Source: Agromyces terreus (GTDB lineage Bacteria > Actinomycetota > Actinomycetes > Actinomycetales > Microbacteriaceae). Taken from it: a stretch of 64,000 nucleotides of DNA. A model generated the notes under the pieces. It did no database searches. It was not told the origin of the DNA and was given only the letters and a program-made list of their open reading frames with translations. How positions within the stretch are numbered: the first letter of the stretch is position 1; each line of letters starts with the position of its first letter. The stretch spans positions 101,450 through 165,449 of the forward strand of contig NZ_WBIS01000006.1 in NCBI RefSeq assembly GCF_009749465.1, read 5' to 3'. Positions 16,738-26,426 of the stretch are shown here, in pieces. The translations under genes were made by a program, and so were the position numbers.

Positions 16738-17223
16738 TCACTCCTCGATGAGCCGCGACCTGATGAGGAACCGCACCCCCTCCGGCGCCTCGACTGAGAA
16801 ACCGCTCCCCCGACCCTTCACCACGTCGACCGTCAGGTAGGTGTGCCGCCAGTAGGCGAACTGCTCGGCCGACATCCAGAACGGCACGATTCGCGGCGAG
16901 CCCGCGACATCCGCCTCACTGGAGGCGCCGGGGTGTCCCGAGACATCCGTTCGCCCTGCGTCCGCCGGCCCGAGGTCGAGTTCGCCGAGCAGCACGTCGG
17001 CGTCGCTCGTGATGAAGTCGCCGGCCGGGTAGCACATGGGCGAACTCCCGTCGCAGCATCCGCCCGACTGGTGGAACATGAGCGGCCCGTGCTCGCCCCA
17101 CAGCATCGCGAGCAGGTCGGATGCCGCGGGCGAGAGTTCCACCCGCGGCATCCGCTCCCCCGCGACCGTGATCGAGCCGACGATCCGGCCGAGCGCCCCC
17201 ACGCCCGTCCTGTCGATGCTCAT
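16738..17223 (-). CDS. DUF779 protein, partner of aldehyde dehydrogenase
   Basis: 161 residues. DUF779 features are LLAMLWGEHGPLMFHQSGGC near 38-57, CCDGSSPMCYP with three Cys that could bind a metal, and IVPFWMSAEQFAYWRHTYLT near 110-130. The gene follows the aldehyde dehydrogenase by 17 bp on the same strand; this pairing is seen in many actinobacteria and proteobacteria, so it probably helps in alcohol/aldehyde oxidation, though its biochemical role is not settled. GGGGGA before the ATG serves as ribosome site. Confidence 0.88.
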   Translation of the reverse strand: MSIDRTGVGALGRIVGSITVAGERMPRVELSPAASDLLAMLWGEHGPLMFHQSGGCCDGSSPMCYPAGDFITSDADVLLGELDLGPADAGRTDVSGHPGASSEADVAGSPRIVPFWMSAEQFAYWRHTYLTVDVVKGRGSGFSVEAPEGVRFLIRSRLIEE

Positions 17224-17240
17224 CTCGGTCGTCCCCCGGA

Positions 17241-18764
17241 TCAGAAGAACCCGAGCGGGTTCTCGTTGTAGCTGACCAGGAGGTTCTTGGTCTGCTGGTA
17301 GTGATCGAGCGCGGCCTTGTTGTTCTCGCGGCCGATGCCCGACGACTTGTAGCCGCCGAAGGCCGCGCCCGCGGGGTACGCGTGGTAGTTGTTCACCCAC
17401 ACGCGACCGGCCTGGATGTCGCGGCCGGCCCGGTACGCCTCGTTGCCGTTGCGGCTCCAGACGCCCGCGCCGAGCCCGTAGAGCGTGTCGTTCGCGATCT
17501 CGATGGCGTCGGCGTAGTCGGTGAAACTCGTGACGGCGACCACCGGGCCGAAGATCTCCTCCTGGAAGAGCCGCATGCGGTTCTGGCCCTCGAAGATCGT
17601 GGGCTGCACGTAGTAGCCCTCGCTCAGGTCGCCGCCGAGGTCGGCCCGTTCGCCGCCGAGCAGCAGCTTCGCACCCTCCTGCTTGCCGATGTCGATGTAG
17701 CTCAGGATCTTCTCGAGCTGGTCGTTCGAGGCCTGCGCGCCGACCTGCGTCTCGGTGTCGAGCGGGTTGCCCTGCTTGGCGAGCTTCGTGCGCTCGATCG
17801 CGTCGTCGAGGAACGTGTCGTAGATGGACTTCTGGATGAGCGACCGGCTCGGGCAGGTGCAGACCTCGCCCTGGTTGAACGCGAACAGGCTGAAGCCCTC
17901 GAGCGCCTTGTCGTAGAACGTGTCGCGCTTGTCGGCGACGGACTCGAACACGATGTTCGGGCTCTTGCCGCCGAGCTCGACGGTCGACGGGATGATGTTG
18001 TTCGACGCGTATTGCAGGATGAGGCGGCCCGTCGTGGTCTCGCCGGTGAACGCGATCTTGCGGATGCGGTTCGACGACGCGAGCGGCTTGCCCGCCTCGA
18101 CCCCGAAGCCGTTCACGACGTTCAGGACGCCGGGCGGCAGGATGTCGGCGATGAGCTCCATGAGCACGAGGATCGACGTCGGTGTCTGCTCGGCGGGCTT
18201 CAGCACGACGGCGTTGCCCGCGGCGAGCGCGGGCGCGAGCTTCCACACGGCCATGAGCAGCGGAAAGTTCCACGGGATGATCTGGCCGACCACGCCGAGC
18301 GGCTCATGGAAGTGATAGGCCACCGTGTCCTCGTCGAGCTGCGAGAAGCTGCCCTCCTGCGCGCGGATCAGGCTCGCGAAGTAGCGGAAGTGGTCGCTCG
18401 CGAGCGGCAGGTCGGCGTTCAGCGGCTCGCGGATCGACTTGCCGTTGTCCCACGTCTCGGCGACCGCGAGCAGCTCGAGGTTCGCGTCGATGCGGTCGGC
18501 GATCGCGTTGAGCACGGCGGCGCGCTTCGCTGCGCTCGTGCGACCCCACGCGGGAGCAGCCCGGTGCGCGGCGTCCAGCGCCGCGTCGATGTCGGCCGCC
18601 GTGCCGCGGGCGACCTCGGTGAACGGGCGACCGTTCACGGGCGAGATGTTCTCGAAGTAGGCGCCCTCCTTGGGCTTCACCCACTCGCCGCCGATGAAGT
18701 GCTCGTAGCGCGGCTTGAACTCGATCAAAGCGCCGGCGGTGCCTGGCGCGGCGTACACGGTCAT
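17241..18764 (-). CDS. NAD-dependent aldehyde dehydrogenase (acetaldehyde type)
   Basis: 507 residues, full length. Catalytic Cys is C302 in [12 protein letters not shown], general base E263 in VELGGKSPN, and the Rossmann part shows [20 protein letters not shown] and [12 protein letters not shown]. It most resembles the ExaC/AldA acetaldehyde-chloroacetaldehyde group, which typically travels with DUF779 and a GAF-domain activator as here. It oxidises short aldehydes to acids with NAD in the cytosol. AGGAG lies 8 nt before the ATG. A promoter candidate TACCGT (18852-18857) lies below a phased GTTGC array, pointing to activator-dependent control. Confidence 0.93.
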   Translation of the reverse strand: MTVYAAPGTAGALIEFKPRYEHFIGGEWVKPKEGAYFENISPVNGRPFTEVARGTAADIDAALDAAHRAAPAWGRTSAAKRAAVLNAIADRIDANLELLAVAETWDNGKSIREPLNADLPLASDHFRYFASLIRAQEGSFSQLDEDTVAYHFHEPLGVVGQIIPWNFPLLMAVWKLAPALAAGNAVVLKPAEQTPTSILVLMELIADILPPGVLNVVNGFGVEAGKPLASSNRIRKIAFTGETTTGRLILQYASNNIIPSTVELGGKSPNIVFESVADKRDTFYDKALEGFSLFAFNQGEVCTCPSRSLIQKSIYDTFLDDAIERTKLAKQGNPLDTETQVGAQASNDQLEKILSYIDIGKQEGAKLLLGGERADLGGDLSEGYYVQPTIFEGQNRMRLFQEEIFGPVVAVTSFTDYADAIEIANDTLYGLGAGVWSRNGNEAYRAGRDIQAGRVWVNNYHAYPAGAAFGGYKSSGIGRENNKAALDHYQQTKNLLVSYNENPLGFF

Positions 18765-18810
18765 CGTGTCTCCTCGTGACGTCGTTGTCTGGTTGCCCTG
18801 GTGTCTGGTT

Positions 18811-18842
18811 CCCCCGCACCGGGCAGGCGCACGGTGCGGGGG
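18811..18842. other. Leader hairpin upstream of aldehyde dehydrogenase
   Basis: CCCCCGCACCG (18811-18821) pairs perfectly with CGGTGCGGGGG (18832-18842), loop of 10. If transcription starts near 18845 from the TACCGT box, this hairpin is at the very 5' end of the mRNA and could stabilise it; it could also terminate read-through from the regulator gene. Confidence 0.55.
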
Positions 18843-18851
18843 TTGCCAGTC

Positions 18852-18857
18852 ACGGTA
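18852..18857 (-). promoter_or_regulatory. Candidate -10 box of the aldehyde dehydrogenase operon
   Basis: TACCGT on the minus strand with no recognisable -35 at the right distance, which fits a promoter needing an activator bound at the adjacent GTTGC array. Confidence 0.45.
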
Positions 18858-18868
18858 GGCGCGGGCCC

Positions 18869-18906
18869 GTTGCGACCCGGTTGCCCGAGGGTTGCAGGTG
18901 CGTTGC
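18869..18906. promoter_or_regulatory. Four GTTGC boxes at exact 11-bp spacing
   Basis: GTTGC starts at 18869, 18880, 18891 and 18902. The spacing puts all four on one face of the helix, from about -25 to -60 relative to the presumed start of the aldehyde dehydrogenase mRNA. This is a likely binding site for the GAF-domain regulator encoded next to it. Confidence 0.6.
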
Positions 18907-18961
18907 AACGCACGCATCGAGCAGGGCAGACGTTGGCTCGGGCGAGCGGATGCCCGGCGCC

Positions 18962-20251
18962 TCAGCGCTGCGCGGCCTCGAGCCGTTCGAGGTGCGCCAC
19001 GACGGAAGCCCGCCGCGGGGATCGCGGCGGCAGCACGCCGAGGAGGGCGCGCCACACGTCGGCGTCCTGGCGGTTCTCGTCGCGGTCGGCGTAGGCGGCC
19101 AGGACGTCGGGCGCGGCATCCGACAGCATGGACTCGCGCAGGCGACCGGCGAGCTCCTCGCGGATCTCGACGATGCCGGGGGCGGTCGATGCCGGCAGCA
19201 CGGGGCCGGTGTAGCGCTCGGCGGCCCGGCGCAGCGATCCTCGCGCGAGCAGTGCCGCGACCGCACTCGCGTCGAGGTCGACCTCGCGGGCGAGCCGATA
19301 GGGGCGCGATTCGAGTGCCGGCTCGCCGGCCGACTCGAGCACGCGACGCAGACGCACGAGCTCGGCGCGGACCGTCACGGGCGAGACGTCCCGCTCGGAC
19401 AGCAGCGCGGCGAGGCGTTCGGCGCCCAGGCCCCGAGGATGCCACGCGAGCAGGGTCAGGATCTCGGCGTGCCGGGGGCTGAGCACGGTCGCGCCGAGGC
19501 GCGGGCGCCGCTCGCCGAGCACGGTGAGGGGTGTCGGCAACGCCTTCGGTGGTGCGACCGCGCGCACGCGGGAGCGACGGAGGGTCGACTTCACGGCGGA
19601 TTCGAGCCGGGCGATGCGCAACTCGGCCTCGACGGCAGCGACCGTCGCCGACACGAGCGAGAGTGCATGCGGCGCGACCGCGAGGTCGGTGCCCGTGATG
19701 TCGATGACCCCCAGCATCTCGCCCGTCGCCGGGTCGTGCACGGGCGCCGCGGTGCAGCTCCACGGGTGCACGATGCGGTTGTAGTGCTCGGCGCCCCGGA
19801 TCTGCACGGCGCGGTCGAGCGCGAGCGCCGTGCCCGGTGCGCTCGTGCCCACGCTCGCCTCCGACCAGTCGGCGCCTGCGACGAAGAGCATGTCCTCAGC
19901 CCGGCGTCGCAGTCCGGCGTCGCCCTCGACCCAGAGCAGCCTGCCGTGAGCGTCGCCGATCGCGATCACGAGCCCCGACTCGTCGGCGCCCTCGACGAGC
20001 AGTCGGCGGATGACGGGCATGACGGGCGCCAGGGCGTGCGCGGCACGGTAGTCGCGGAACGCGTCTTCATCGAGATCGACCCGCGGCAGCGCCCGGTCGG
20101 GATCGATCGCCCCGCGGATCGCGCGCTCCCACGACTCGCGGACGACGGGCCGCAGCACGGGCGGGACGGATCCGGCCGCGATCGCGTCTTCCTGCAGGTG
20201 CAGCAGCCGATCGCGCAGCATCGAACTCTGCGGGTACTGCGGCACGGGCAT
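18962..20251 (-). CDS. GAF-domain transcriptional regulator of the aldehyde dehydrogenase
   Basis: 429 residues. The N-terminal half contains [12 protein letters not shown] and a GAF-like sensor (about 85-215: [57 protein letters not shown]), close to the sensor part of AcoR-type activators. There is no sigma54 AAA+ domain; instead the C-terminal part (about 265-345) resembles an OmpR/SARP-like winged helix ([36 protein letters not shown]). Start 20251 is preferred to TTG 20272 because CGGAG precedes it. It lies directly upstream of the aldehyde dehydrogenase in the same orientation. Confidence 0.82.
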   Translation of the reverse strand: MPVPQYPQSSMLRDRLLHLQEDAIAAGSVPPVLRPVVRESWERAIRGAIDPDRALPRVDLDEDAFRDYRAAHALAPVMPVIRRLLVEGADESGLVIAIGDAHGRLLWVEGDAGLRRRAEDMLFVAGADWSEASVGTSAPGTALALDRAVQIRGAEHYNRIVHPWSCTAAPVHDPATGEMLGVIDITGTDLAVAPHALSLVSATVAAVEAELRIARLESAVKSTLRRSRVRAVAPPKALPTPLTVLGERRPRLGATVLSPRHAEILTLLAWHPRGLGAERLAALLSERDVSPVTVRAELVRLRRVLESAGEPALESRPYRLAREVDLDASAVAALLARGSLRRAAERYTGPVLPASTAPGIVEIREELAGRLRESMLSDAAPDVLAAYADRDENRQDADVWRALLGVLPPRSPRRASVVAHLERLEAAQR

Positions 20252-20343
20252 GCCGACTCCGATCGCCGTCAATCTGGATGCCGCAATCCTACGTCGCGGG
20301 TGCCCGGAACGGCAGAGCAGTCAGGCCCACGGTACGGCGGCGT

Positions 20344-21504
20344 TCAGGCGCCGGGCCCCGCGATCGCGCGCCGGTCGGCCGCCACCAGGTCGAGGAGCTC
20401 GCGCTCGTCGGCGAGGCGTCTGGCATCGGCCCGCCCGGTGACGATGGCCTGGCGGGTGAACGCCAGCCTCGTGGCATCCGCGATGAACCGACGAACCTGA
20501 TCGGTGCGGGGCGGCCGCTGCGCACGACCCCACGCGAGCGCGGCGCTGCGGCCGGCGGGCGACGCGAGCCCCTCGACCTCGTCGGGGTTGAACCATCCGG
20601 CCGCCGCGTACTCGAGCAGGCGGGCGCGCGTGATGCTTCGCTCCTGGCGCCGGAGCAGCACGGTGACGACGATCGCGGCGACGAAGATCGGCACCTGCAC
20701 GAGGAGGTACAGCACGACCGCGTCGGAGGCGAACGTGAGCGATCCGTTCCAGAGCGCGTGCAGTGCGACGGCGCAGACGAGCCCGAGAAGGAACCACCAG
20801 AGGATGCCGGGACCACGCGTGCGGCGGGCGCCGAGGCCGATCGCCACGCCGGTGCACGCGGTGAAGAGCACATGCGCGAACGGCGAGAACAGGCCGCGGA
20901 CGACGAAGGTGGCGCCGAGCGCCGCGCCGCCGCCCTCGAGAAGCGAGGAGCCGAAGTAGAGGATGTTCTCGGTGAACGCGAAGCCCGCCGCGACCGTCGC
21001 CGCGTAGACGAGCCCGTCGACCGGGCCGTCGAAGTGGCTTCGCGAGAACGTGAAGAGCAGCAGCACGCCGAGGCCCTTCGCCACCTCCTCGACGAGCGGC
21101 GCCTGCACCACGGCCTGCATGGCGTCGTCGGGGCCCGCGGCGATCGCGAACGCCATCGCGAGCTGCACGCCGGTGTCGACGATGAGCGCGATGGCCACCG
21201 ACACCGCGGCGCCCCACAGGAACGCGAACCAGAGCGCCCAGCGGGGCTCGGGTTCCCAACGGTCGATCCAGCGCACCGCGAGCAGCACGATCGTGAGCGG
21301 CACGAGCGCGAGGAGGCTGCCGATGACGAGGGTCGACGTGCCGAGCGCCCACGCGAGGTACGCGAGCACGACCGCCCCGACCAGCGCGGCCGCCGCGATG
21401 CCGATCGGGCCGAACAGCCCGACACCCGAGCGGCGGCGCGCTGGTGCGGAGAACTGCGCGAGCACGTGCGGGCTCGGGCCGGGGTTCAGCACCGGGCCGG
21501 TCAT
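20344..21504 (-). CDS. PrsW-family intramembrane metalloprotease
   Basis: 386 residues, about eight to nine helices. PrsW motifs are all present: EEVAKG (E139-E140), FTENILY (residues 177-183), HVLFT (H211) and HALWN (H249), the last two being metal ligands. In Bacillus PrsW cleaves the anti-sigma factor RsiW; no sigma/anti-sigma pair is adjacent here, so the substrate is unknown. A hydrophilic tail of about 90 residues follows the membrane part. The ATG overlaps the stop of the upstream oxidase gene (ATGA, 21501-21504), so translation is coupled. Confidence 0.9.
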   Translation of the reverse strand: MTGPVLNPGPSPHVLAQFSAPARRRSGVGLFGPIGIAAAALVGAVVLAYLAWALGTSTLVIGSLLALVPLTIVLLAVRWIDRWEPEPRWALWFAFLWGAAVSVAIALIVDTGVQLAMAFAIAAGPDDAMQAVVQAPLVEEVAKGLGVLLLFTFSRSHFDGPVDGLVYAATVAAGFAFTENILYFGSSLLEGGGAALGATFVVRGLFSPFAHVLFTACTGVAIGLGARRTRGPGILWWFLLGLVCAVALHALWNGSLTFASDAVVLYLLVQVPIFVAAIVVTVLLRRQERSITRARLLEYAAAGWFNPDEVEGLASPAGRSAALAWGRAQRPPRTDQVRRFIADATRLAFTRQAIVTGRADARRLADERELLDLVAADRRAIAGPGA

Positions 21505-22901
21505 GCGTCGGTCCCGAACATCACGCCGGGGTTCAGGATTCCGGTCGGATCGAACACGGCCTTGATGCCGCGCTGCAGCGCATAGGAGTCCTCGCCGAGC
21601 TCGTCGGCGAGCCAGCGCCGCTTCAGCACTCCGACGCCGTGCTCCCCTGTGAGGGTGCCGCCGAGGGCCACGGCCTCGCGGAACATCGCGTCGGCGGCGG
21701 CCCACACGTGCTCGGGCACCTCGCCCGGCTCGCCGTCGAAGACGAAGTTCGGGTGCAGGTTGCCGTCGCCGGCGTGCGCGAGCGTCGGGATCTCGAGGCC
21801 GTGCTCGGCGCCGATGCGCTCGATGGCCCGGAACATCTCGGGCAGCCTCGACCTCGGCACGGCGACGTCCTCGATGAGCACCTGCCCCCGTGAGGCGAGC
21901 GCCGGGTGCATGCTGCGGCGGATCGCGACGAGGCGGTCGCCCGAGGCGGCATCCGTCGACGTCGAGACCCGCCCGCCGACCCCGGCGAAGATCGCCGCGA
22001 TCGCCTCGGCCTCGGCGGCCGCGCCGGCGGCATCCGTCTGTGCGAGGAGGAAGGTCTCGCCCGGCGCAAGGGTCGCGAGCGGGGTGCCGGCCAGCGCCGC
22101 CGCGCCGAGGAACCCGGCCACCCTCGCGAGGCCGGCCGCGTCGATGAGCTCGAGCATCGCCGGACGCAGTCGGGCGGCCGTGACGGCAGCGGATGCCGCG
22201 GCCGCCGTCTCGACGTCGGGGAACATCGCCGCGACCGTGACGACCTCGCCCGTGACGGCGGGCCGAAGCCGCACGGTCGCCTCGACGATGACGCCGAGGG
22301 TGCCCTCGGATCCGGTCATGAGGGCCGTGAGGTCGTAGCCCGTGACGCCCTTGACCGTGCGGTGGCCGGTGCGGAGCAGGCGCCCGTCGGCGAGCACCAC
22401 CTGGAGCCCCAGCACCGACTCGCGCGTCACGCCGTACTTCGCGCACAGCAGGCCGCCCGCGTTCGTGGCGATGTTGCCGCCGATCGACGAGATCGCGCGG
22501 CTCGCCGGGTCGGGTGCGAACCACAGGCCGAGCGGGGCGAGCAGGTCGTTGAGGTCGCCGTTCAGCACGCCGGGTTCGACGACCGCGAGCTCGTCGGCCT
22601 CGCTGATCTCGAGGACGCGGTCCATGCGCGAGACGTCGAGCACGATCGCGCCGGTGCTCGCGATCGCACCGCCGGCGAGGCCCGTGCCGGCGCCGCGCGG
22701 CACGACCGGCGTACCGGTGGCGTGCGCGATGCGCAGCACCGACTGCACGTCGTCGACGGAGGCGGCGTGCACGAGCGCGAGGGGCGCGACGGCGCTGCGC
22801 CAGCCCGAGCGGTCCTCGCGCGTGGCGTCGAGCGCGGCGGCATCGGCGGTGACGGCGGTGCCGAGGGCGGCGGTGAGCTGGGCGAGGACGTCGTGCGGCA
22901 T
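21501..22901 (-). CDS. FAD-linked oxidase (GlcD/D-lactate dehydrogenase type)
   Basis: 466 residues with the FAD-binding PCMH domain first ([14 protein letters not shown] near 68-81, [20 protein letters not shown] near 139-158, GSEGTLGVI) and the C-terminal FAD-oxidase domain ([13 protein letters not shown] near 364, ending [10 protein letters not shown]). This is the glycolate oxidase subunit D/D-2-hydroxyacid dehydrogenase family, oxidising 2-hydroxyacids and passing electrons to the respiratory chain. No GlcE/GlcF partners are adjacent, so a single-subunit enzyme is likely. The ATG follows TATGCT (22908-22913) by 6 nt. Confidence 0.92.
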   Translation of the reverse strand: MPHDVLAQLTAALGTAVTADAAALDATREDRSGWRSAVAPLALVHAASVDDVQSVLRIAHATGTPVVPRGAGTGLAGGAIASTGAIVLDVSRMDRVLEISEADELAVVEPGVLNGDLNDLLAPLGLWFAPDPASRAISSIGGNIATNAGGLLCAKYGVTRESVLGLQVVLADGRLLRTGHRTVKGVTGYDLTALMTGSEGTLGVIVEATVRLRPAVTGEVVTVAAMFPDVETAAAASAAVTAARLRPAMLELIDAAGLARVAGFLGAAALAGTPLATLAPGETFLLAQTDAAGAAAEAEAIAAIFAGVGGRVSTSTDAASGDRLVAIRRSMHPALASRGQVLIEDVAVPRSRLPEMFRAIERIGAEHGLEIPTLAHAGDGNLHPNFVFDGEPGEVPEHVWAAADAMFREAVALGGTLTGEHGVGVLKRRWLADELGEDSYALQRGIKAVFDPTGILNPGVMFGTDA

Positions 22902-22976
22902 GCCGCCAGCATATGCGTCCCGGCTCGTGTCCGATTTCCGCTGGTCGCGGTCGGCGGCGCGTGCAAGGGTGGAGGC

Positions 22977-24503
22977 ATGGCCCGCCCCGATGCCCGCACC
23001 GCAGACCCCTCGTTCGCCGAGCGCTACCGCGCGATGCAGGCCCGCGACGCCCGGTTCGACGGCCAGTTCATCACGGGCGTGCACTCGACCGGCATCTACT
23101 GCCGTCCGAGCTGCCCCGCGGTCTCGCCGAAGCCGTCGAACGTGACGTTCTACCTCACGGCGGCCGCGGCCCACGAGGCCGGCCTGCGGGCCTGCAAGCG
23201 CTGCCTGCCCGACGCGGTGCCCGGCTCCCCCGAGTGGAACCTGCGCGACGACCTCGCCGCGCGCGCCATGCGCCTGATCGCCGACGGGCTCGTCGAACGC
23301 GAGGGGGTTCCCGGGCTCGCCGCACGTCTCGGCTACACCCCGCGGCATCTCACCCGCGTGCTCACGGCCGAGCTCGGCGCCGGACCGCTCGCGCTCGCCC
23401 GAGCGCATCGGGCGCAGACGGCCCGCTCGCTGCTCACGTCGACGACGCTGCCGGTGGCGGATGTCGCGTTCGCCTCGGGTTTCGGCAGCATCCGGCAGTT
23501 CAACGACACGATCCGCGAGGTCTACGAGCGCAGTCCCCTCGAGGTGCGCGCTGCTGCCCGTGGCCCGAGACGCGGCGGCGGCCGGGGCGACGCTCCGGGC
23601 GAGGCGGATCCGGGCACCGTGCACCTGCGTCTCCCCGCGCGGGCGCCGTTCGACGCCGACGGCGTCTTCGCCTGGCTCGCCGCACGCACCGTCGCGGGCG
23701 TCGAGACGACCTCGATCTCCGACGACGGGCGTCCCGTCTTCGTGCGGACGCTGCGGCTCCCCGGCGGGCCGGCGCTCGTCGAGCTGACCCCTGGCGACGA
23801 CGCCGCCGACCCGAGCATCCTCGTGCGGGCCCGCCTCGCCGACCTCGCCGACCTGCCGCCCCTCGTGGCGCGGGTGCGACGCCTGTTCGACCTCGACGCC
23901 GACGCCGTCGCGATCGACGCTTCGCTGGCATCCGATCCGGCGCTCGCGGCCTCGGTCGCCGCCGTGCCGGGAATGCGGGTGCCCGGATGCCTCGACCCGC
24001 ACGAGCTCGTCTTCCGCGCGCTCATCGGGCAGCAGGTCTCGGTCGCGGCGGCGCGCACGGCGCTCGGGCGGCTCGCGGAGGCCCTCGGCGAGCGCGCGGT
24101 GTTCGCCGCGACGGAGGCGTCTCCGACGGTGCTCTTCCCGACGGCCGCCGCCATCGCCGAGCACGGCCACGAGGTGCTCCGCGGCCCCGCCGCCCGCATC
24201 CGCACGATCCTCGAGGTCGCGGCGAGGATCGCCGGGGGCGACCTCCCGGTGTCGGCTGACCGCGAACGGCACGACCTCGAGGCGCAGCTGCTCGCCATCC
24301 CCGGCATCGGCCCGTGGACGGCCGGCTACGTCGCCATGCGCGTCACCGGCGCCCCCGACGTGCTCCTCACGGGCGATCTCGCGCTCCGCAACGGCGCCGC
24401 GAACCTCGGGCTCCCCCGCGCACCGCGCGAACTCGCCGCGCTCGGGCTGCGATGGGCGCCGTGGCGCAGCTACGCGTCGATGCACCTCTGGCGCGCGGCC
24501 TGA
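22977..24503 (+). CDS. Fused Ada regulator / AlkA 3-methyladenine DNA glycosylase
   Basis: 508 residues, cytosolic DNA alkylation repair. The Ada N-terminal domain has the four zinc Cys C42, C46, C73 and C76 (IYCRPSC and ACKRC), with the Cys that accepts methyl from phosphotriesters. An AraC-type helix-turn-helix follows (about 95-190: [33 protein letters not shown]). The C-terminus is Alk[21 protein letters not shown] near 340, the Hh[19 protein letters not shown] and catalytic Asp in LLTGDLALR. No MGMT domain is present. GGAGG is only 1 nt from the ATG, so initiation may not use it normally. Confidence 0.95.
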   Translation: MARPDARTADPSFAERYRAMQARDARFDGQFITGVHSTGIYCRPSCPAVSPKPSNVTFYLTAAAAHEAGLRACKRCLPDAVPGSPEWNLRDDLAARAMRLIADGLVEREGVPGLAARLGYTPRHLTRVLTAELGAGPLALARAHRAQTARSLLTSTTLPVADVAFASGFGSIRQFNDTIREVYERSPLEVRAAARGPRRGGGRGDAPGEADPGTVHLRLPARAPFDADGVFAWLAARTVAGVETTSISDDGRPVFVRTLRLPGGPALVELTPGDDAADPSILVRARLADLADLPPLVARVRRLFDLDADAVAIDASLASDPALAASVAAVPGMRVPGCLDPHELVFRALIGQQVSVAAARTALGRLAEALGERAVFAATEASPTVLFPTAAAIAEHGHEVLRGPAARIRTILEVAARIAGGDLPVSADRERHDLEAQLLAIPGIGPWTAGYVAMRVTGAPDVLLTGDLALRNGAANLGLPRAPRELAALGLRWAPWRSYASMHLWRAA

Positions 24504-24504
24504 A

Positions 24505-24515
24505 AGATCCGATGT
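24505..24515. promoter_or_regulatory. Candidate operator of the FCD GntR regulator (10 of 11 match)
   Basis: AGATCCGATGT differs in one base from the perfect palindrome ACATCCGATGT found in the promoter of the fucose operon at 30325-30335. It lies 17 bp upstream of the regulator gene's own -10, consistent with autoregulation. Confidence 0.5.
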
Positions 24516-24531
24516 CTCCGGCTGCGGGCGC

Positions 24532-24537
24532 TACGAT
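24532..24537 (+). promoter_or_regulatory. -10 box of the GntR regulator gene (leaderless)
   Basis: TACGAT with 6 nt before the ATG at 24544 and no ribosome binding site between them. Confidence 0.6.
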
Positions 24538-24543
24538 CACGGT

Positions 24544-25215
24544 ATGGCCGTCACCGACGAAGCGATCCTGAAGATCAAGGACATGATCCTCACCGGCGAG
24601 ATCGGGCCGGGCGACCGCCTCCCGCCCGAGAAGGAACTCAGCGAACATCTTGGCCTCAGCCGCTCCTCCCTGCGCGAGGCCGTCAAGGCGCTCGAGGTCA
24701 TCCGGGTGCTCGACGTGCGCCGCGGCGACGGCACCTATGTCACGAGCCTCGAGCCTCGACTCCTGCTCGAGGCCATGTCGTTCGTCGTCGACCTGCACGA
24801 CGACCAGTCGGTGCTCGAGATCTTCGCGGTCCGACGCATCCTCGAGCCGGCCGCGGCCTCGCTCGCAGCGCGCAACGTCGACCCCGAGATCCTCGAACGC
24901 CTGCGCACCGTCGTGACCGGCGTCGACGACGCGACCGACGTCGAGGGGCTCGTGAGCCACGACCTCGAGTTCCACCGCGGCATCGCCGAGGCGACCGGCA
25001 ACGCGTACCTCGCGAGCCTCATCGACTCGATCTCGGGCCACACGGTCCGCGCCCGGGTGTGGCGCGGCATCACCGAGGAGAACGCGGTGGACCGCACCCT
25101 CCACGAGCACCATGCCATCCTCGACGCGATCGCGATCGGCGACGCCGACCTCGCGCACGCGCTCACCCTGACGCATGTGAGTGGCGTCGAGCACTGGCTC
25201 CGCTCGGCCCTCTGA
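24544..25215 (+). CDS. FCD-domain GntR regulator of the fucose/fuconate operon
   Basis: 223 residues. The winged helix (about 1-72) shows GDRLPPEKELSEHLGLSRSS, LREAVKALEVIRVLDVRRGD and GTYV; the FCD effector domain follows, with its metal-binding Asp/His set in HDLEFHRGIAEATGN and HEHHAILDAI. FCD regulators usually sense sugar acids, which fits the neighbouring L-fuconate dehydratase. It converges on the ABC importer genes. A near-palindromic operator sits upstream of the gene and matches one in the importer/dehydratase promoter, so it probably represses both itself and the catabolic genes until substrate is present. Confidence 0.9.
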   Translation: MAVTDEAILKIKDMILTGEIGPGDRLPPEKELSEHLGLSRSSLREAVKALEVIRVLDVRRGDGTYVTSLEPRLLLEAMSFVVDLHDDQSVLEIFAVRRILEPAAASLAARNVDPEILERLRTVVTGVDDATDVEGLVSHDLEFHRGIAEATGNAYLASLIDSISGHTVRARVWRGITEENAVDRTLHEHHAILDAIAIGDADLAHALTLTHVSGVEHWLRSAL

Positions 25216-25248
25216 GCCCGACGCCGCTCCCGCGCCGGGGCACGACGA

Positions 25249-25275
25249 AGGGGCGCCGACCGCGTCGACGCCCCT
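25249..25275. terminator. Bidirectional hairpin between regulator and binding-protein gene
   Basis: AGGGGCG (25249-25255) and CGCCCCT (25269-25275) enclose a 13-nt loop between the convergent stop codons. Confidence 0.6.
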
Positions 25276-25290
25276 CCGTGCACCTGCGGC

Positions 25291-26283
25291 CTACTCGTAG
25301 AGCACGGCCTGGATCTCCTCGTCGTCGATGTTCGCCCCGTCGTACCAGTAGTAGCCGGTGTCGATCGTCTCGGGCAGGTCCTTGCCGTCGATGGCTTCGA
25401 CGGCCGCCTTCACGGTCTCGTAGCCGATGCCGACCGGGTTCTGCGTGATCGCGCCGAGCATGAGCCCGTCGCGGATCGCGTCCATCTGCGCCTTGCCCGA
25501 GTCGAAGCCCACGACGGCGAGCGACGCCGGGTCGATGCCGAGCTCCTTCACGGCCTGCACGACGCCGATCGCCGAACCCTCGTTCGAGCCGTAGATGCCC
25601 TTGAGGTCGGGGTTGGCGGCGATGATCGCCTTCGCGAGGTCGGCCGACTTCGCCTGGTCGCCGCCGCCGTACTGGATGTCGACGATCTCGATGTTCGGCT
25701 CGTTGTCCTCCATGTACTGCACGAACCCGTCGCGGCGCTCCTGACCGGTGACCGAGGTCTGGTCGTGCACGACGAGCGCGACCTTGCCCTCGTGGCCGAC
25801 GGCGTCGGCCATGTGCTTGGCGGCCTCGGCGGCCGCGGCGAGGTTGTCGGTCGCGGCGGTCGTGAGCGGGATGTCGCTGTCGACGCCCGAGTCGAACGCG
25901 ATCACCGGGATGTTCGAGTCCTTCGCCTGCTGCAGCAGCGGGCCGGCGGCCTGGCTGTCGAGGGCGGCGAAGCCGATGGCGGCCGGGTTCTTGTCGAGGG
26001 CCGTCTGCAGCATCTGGATCTGCTGGTCGACGTCGGCCTCGGTGTCGGGCCCCTCGAACGTGATCTCGACGTCGAACTCCTCGGCGGCCTGCTCGGCGCC
26101 CGACTTCACGGCCTGCCAGAACTGGTGCTGGAACCCCTTCGAGACGAGGGCGATGTACGGCGTGTCGCCGCTGCCCCCGTCGGAACCGGATCCGCTGTCG
26201 CCGCCGTCGCTCGCGCAACCGGCGAGGACGAGTGCGGTGATGGCGGCGCCGACGACGGCTCCGACCATGCGCTTCTTGAACAT
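25291..26283 (-). CDS. Sugar ABC transporter substrate-binding lipoprotein
   Basis: 330 residues. Lipoprotein signal with lipobox LVLAGC (Cys near residue 22), a Gly/Ser/Asp linker, then a type I periplasmic-binding fold of the ribose/galactose family: YIALVSKGFQHQFWQAVKSG, TALDKNPAAIGFAALDSQAA, VIAFDSGVDSD, GYYWYDGANIDDEE. It would capture the sugar outside the membrane for the adjacent permease and ATPase. Genomic context (L-fuconate dehydratase) suggests L-fucose or a related 6-deoxy sugar. It is the last gene of the leftward operon, separated from the permease by 143 bp with three 14-bp repeats. Confidence 0.92.
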   Translation of the reverse strand: MFKKRMVGAVVGAAITALVLAGCASDGGDSGSGSDGGSGDTPYIALVSKGFQHQFWQAVKSGAEQAAEEFDVEITFEGPDTEADVDQQIQMLQTALDKNPAAIGFAALDSQAAGPLLQQAKDSNIPVIAFDSGVDSDIPLTTAATDNLAAAAEAAKHMADAVGHEGKVALVVHDQTSVTGQERRDGFVQYMEDNEPNIEIVDIQYGGGDQAKSADLAKAIIAANPDLKGIYGSNEGSAIGVVQAVKELGIDPASLAVVGFDSGKAQMDAIRDGLMLGAITQNPVGIGYETVKAAVEAIDGKDLPETIDTGYYWYDGANIDDEEIQAVLYE

Positions 26284-26381
26284 GTGATCACTCCCTTGTG
26301 TCTGTTTCGGTCTGTGTTTCGGGTGGTGCAGGCTCCGGGTGCCCGGAGTGGTCGATGATGCGGGGTGGTGCCGGTCGGTGC

Positions 26382-26423
26382 GGCGTGCGGCCCGCGGCGT
26401 GCGGCCCGCGGCGTGCGGCCCGC
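26382..26423. repeat. Three perfect 14-bp tandem repeats
   Basis: GGCGTGCGGCCCGC is repeated exactly three times (26382, 26396, 26410), starting 3 bp beyond the permease stop codon, in the gap before the binding-protein gene. The units are GC-only apart from one T each and can fold on themselves through GCGG/CCGC pairing. Confidence 0.85.
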
Positions 26424-26426
26424 GCC

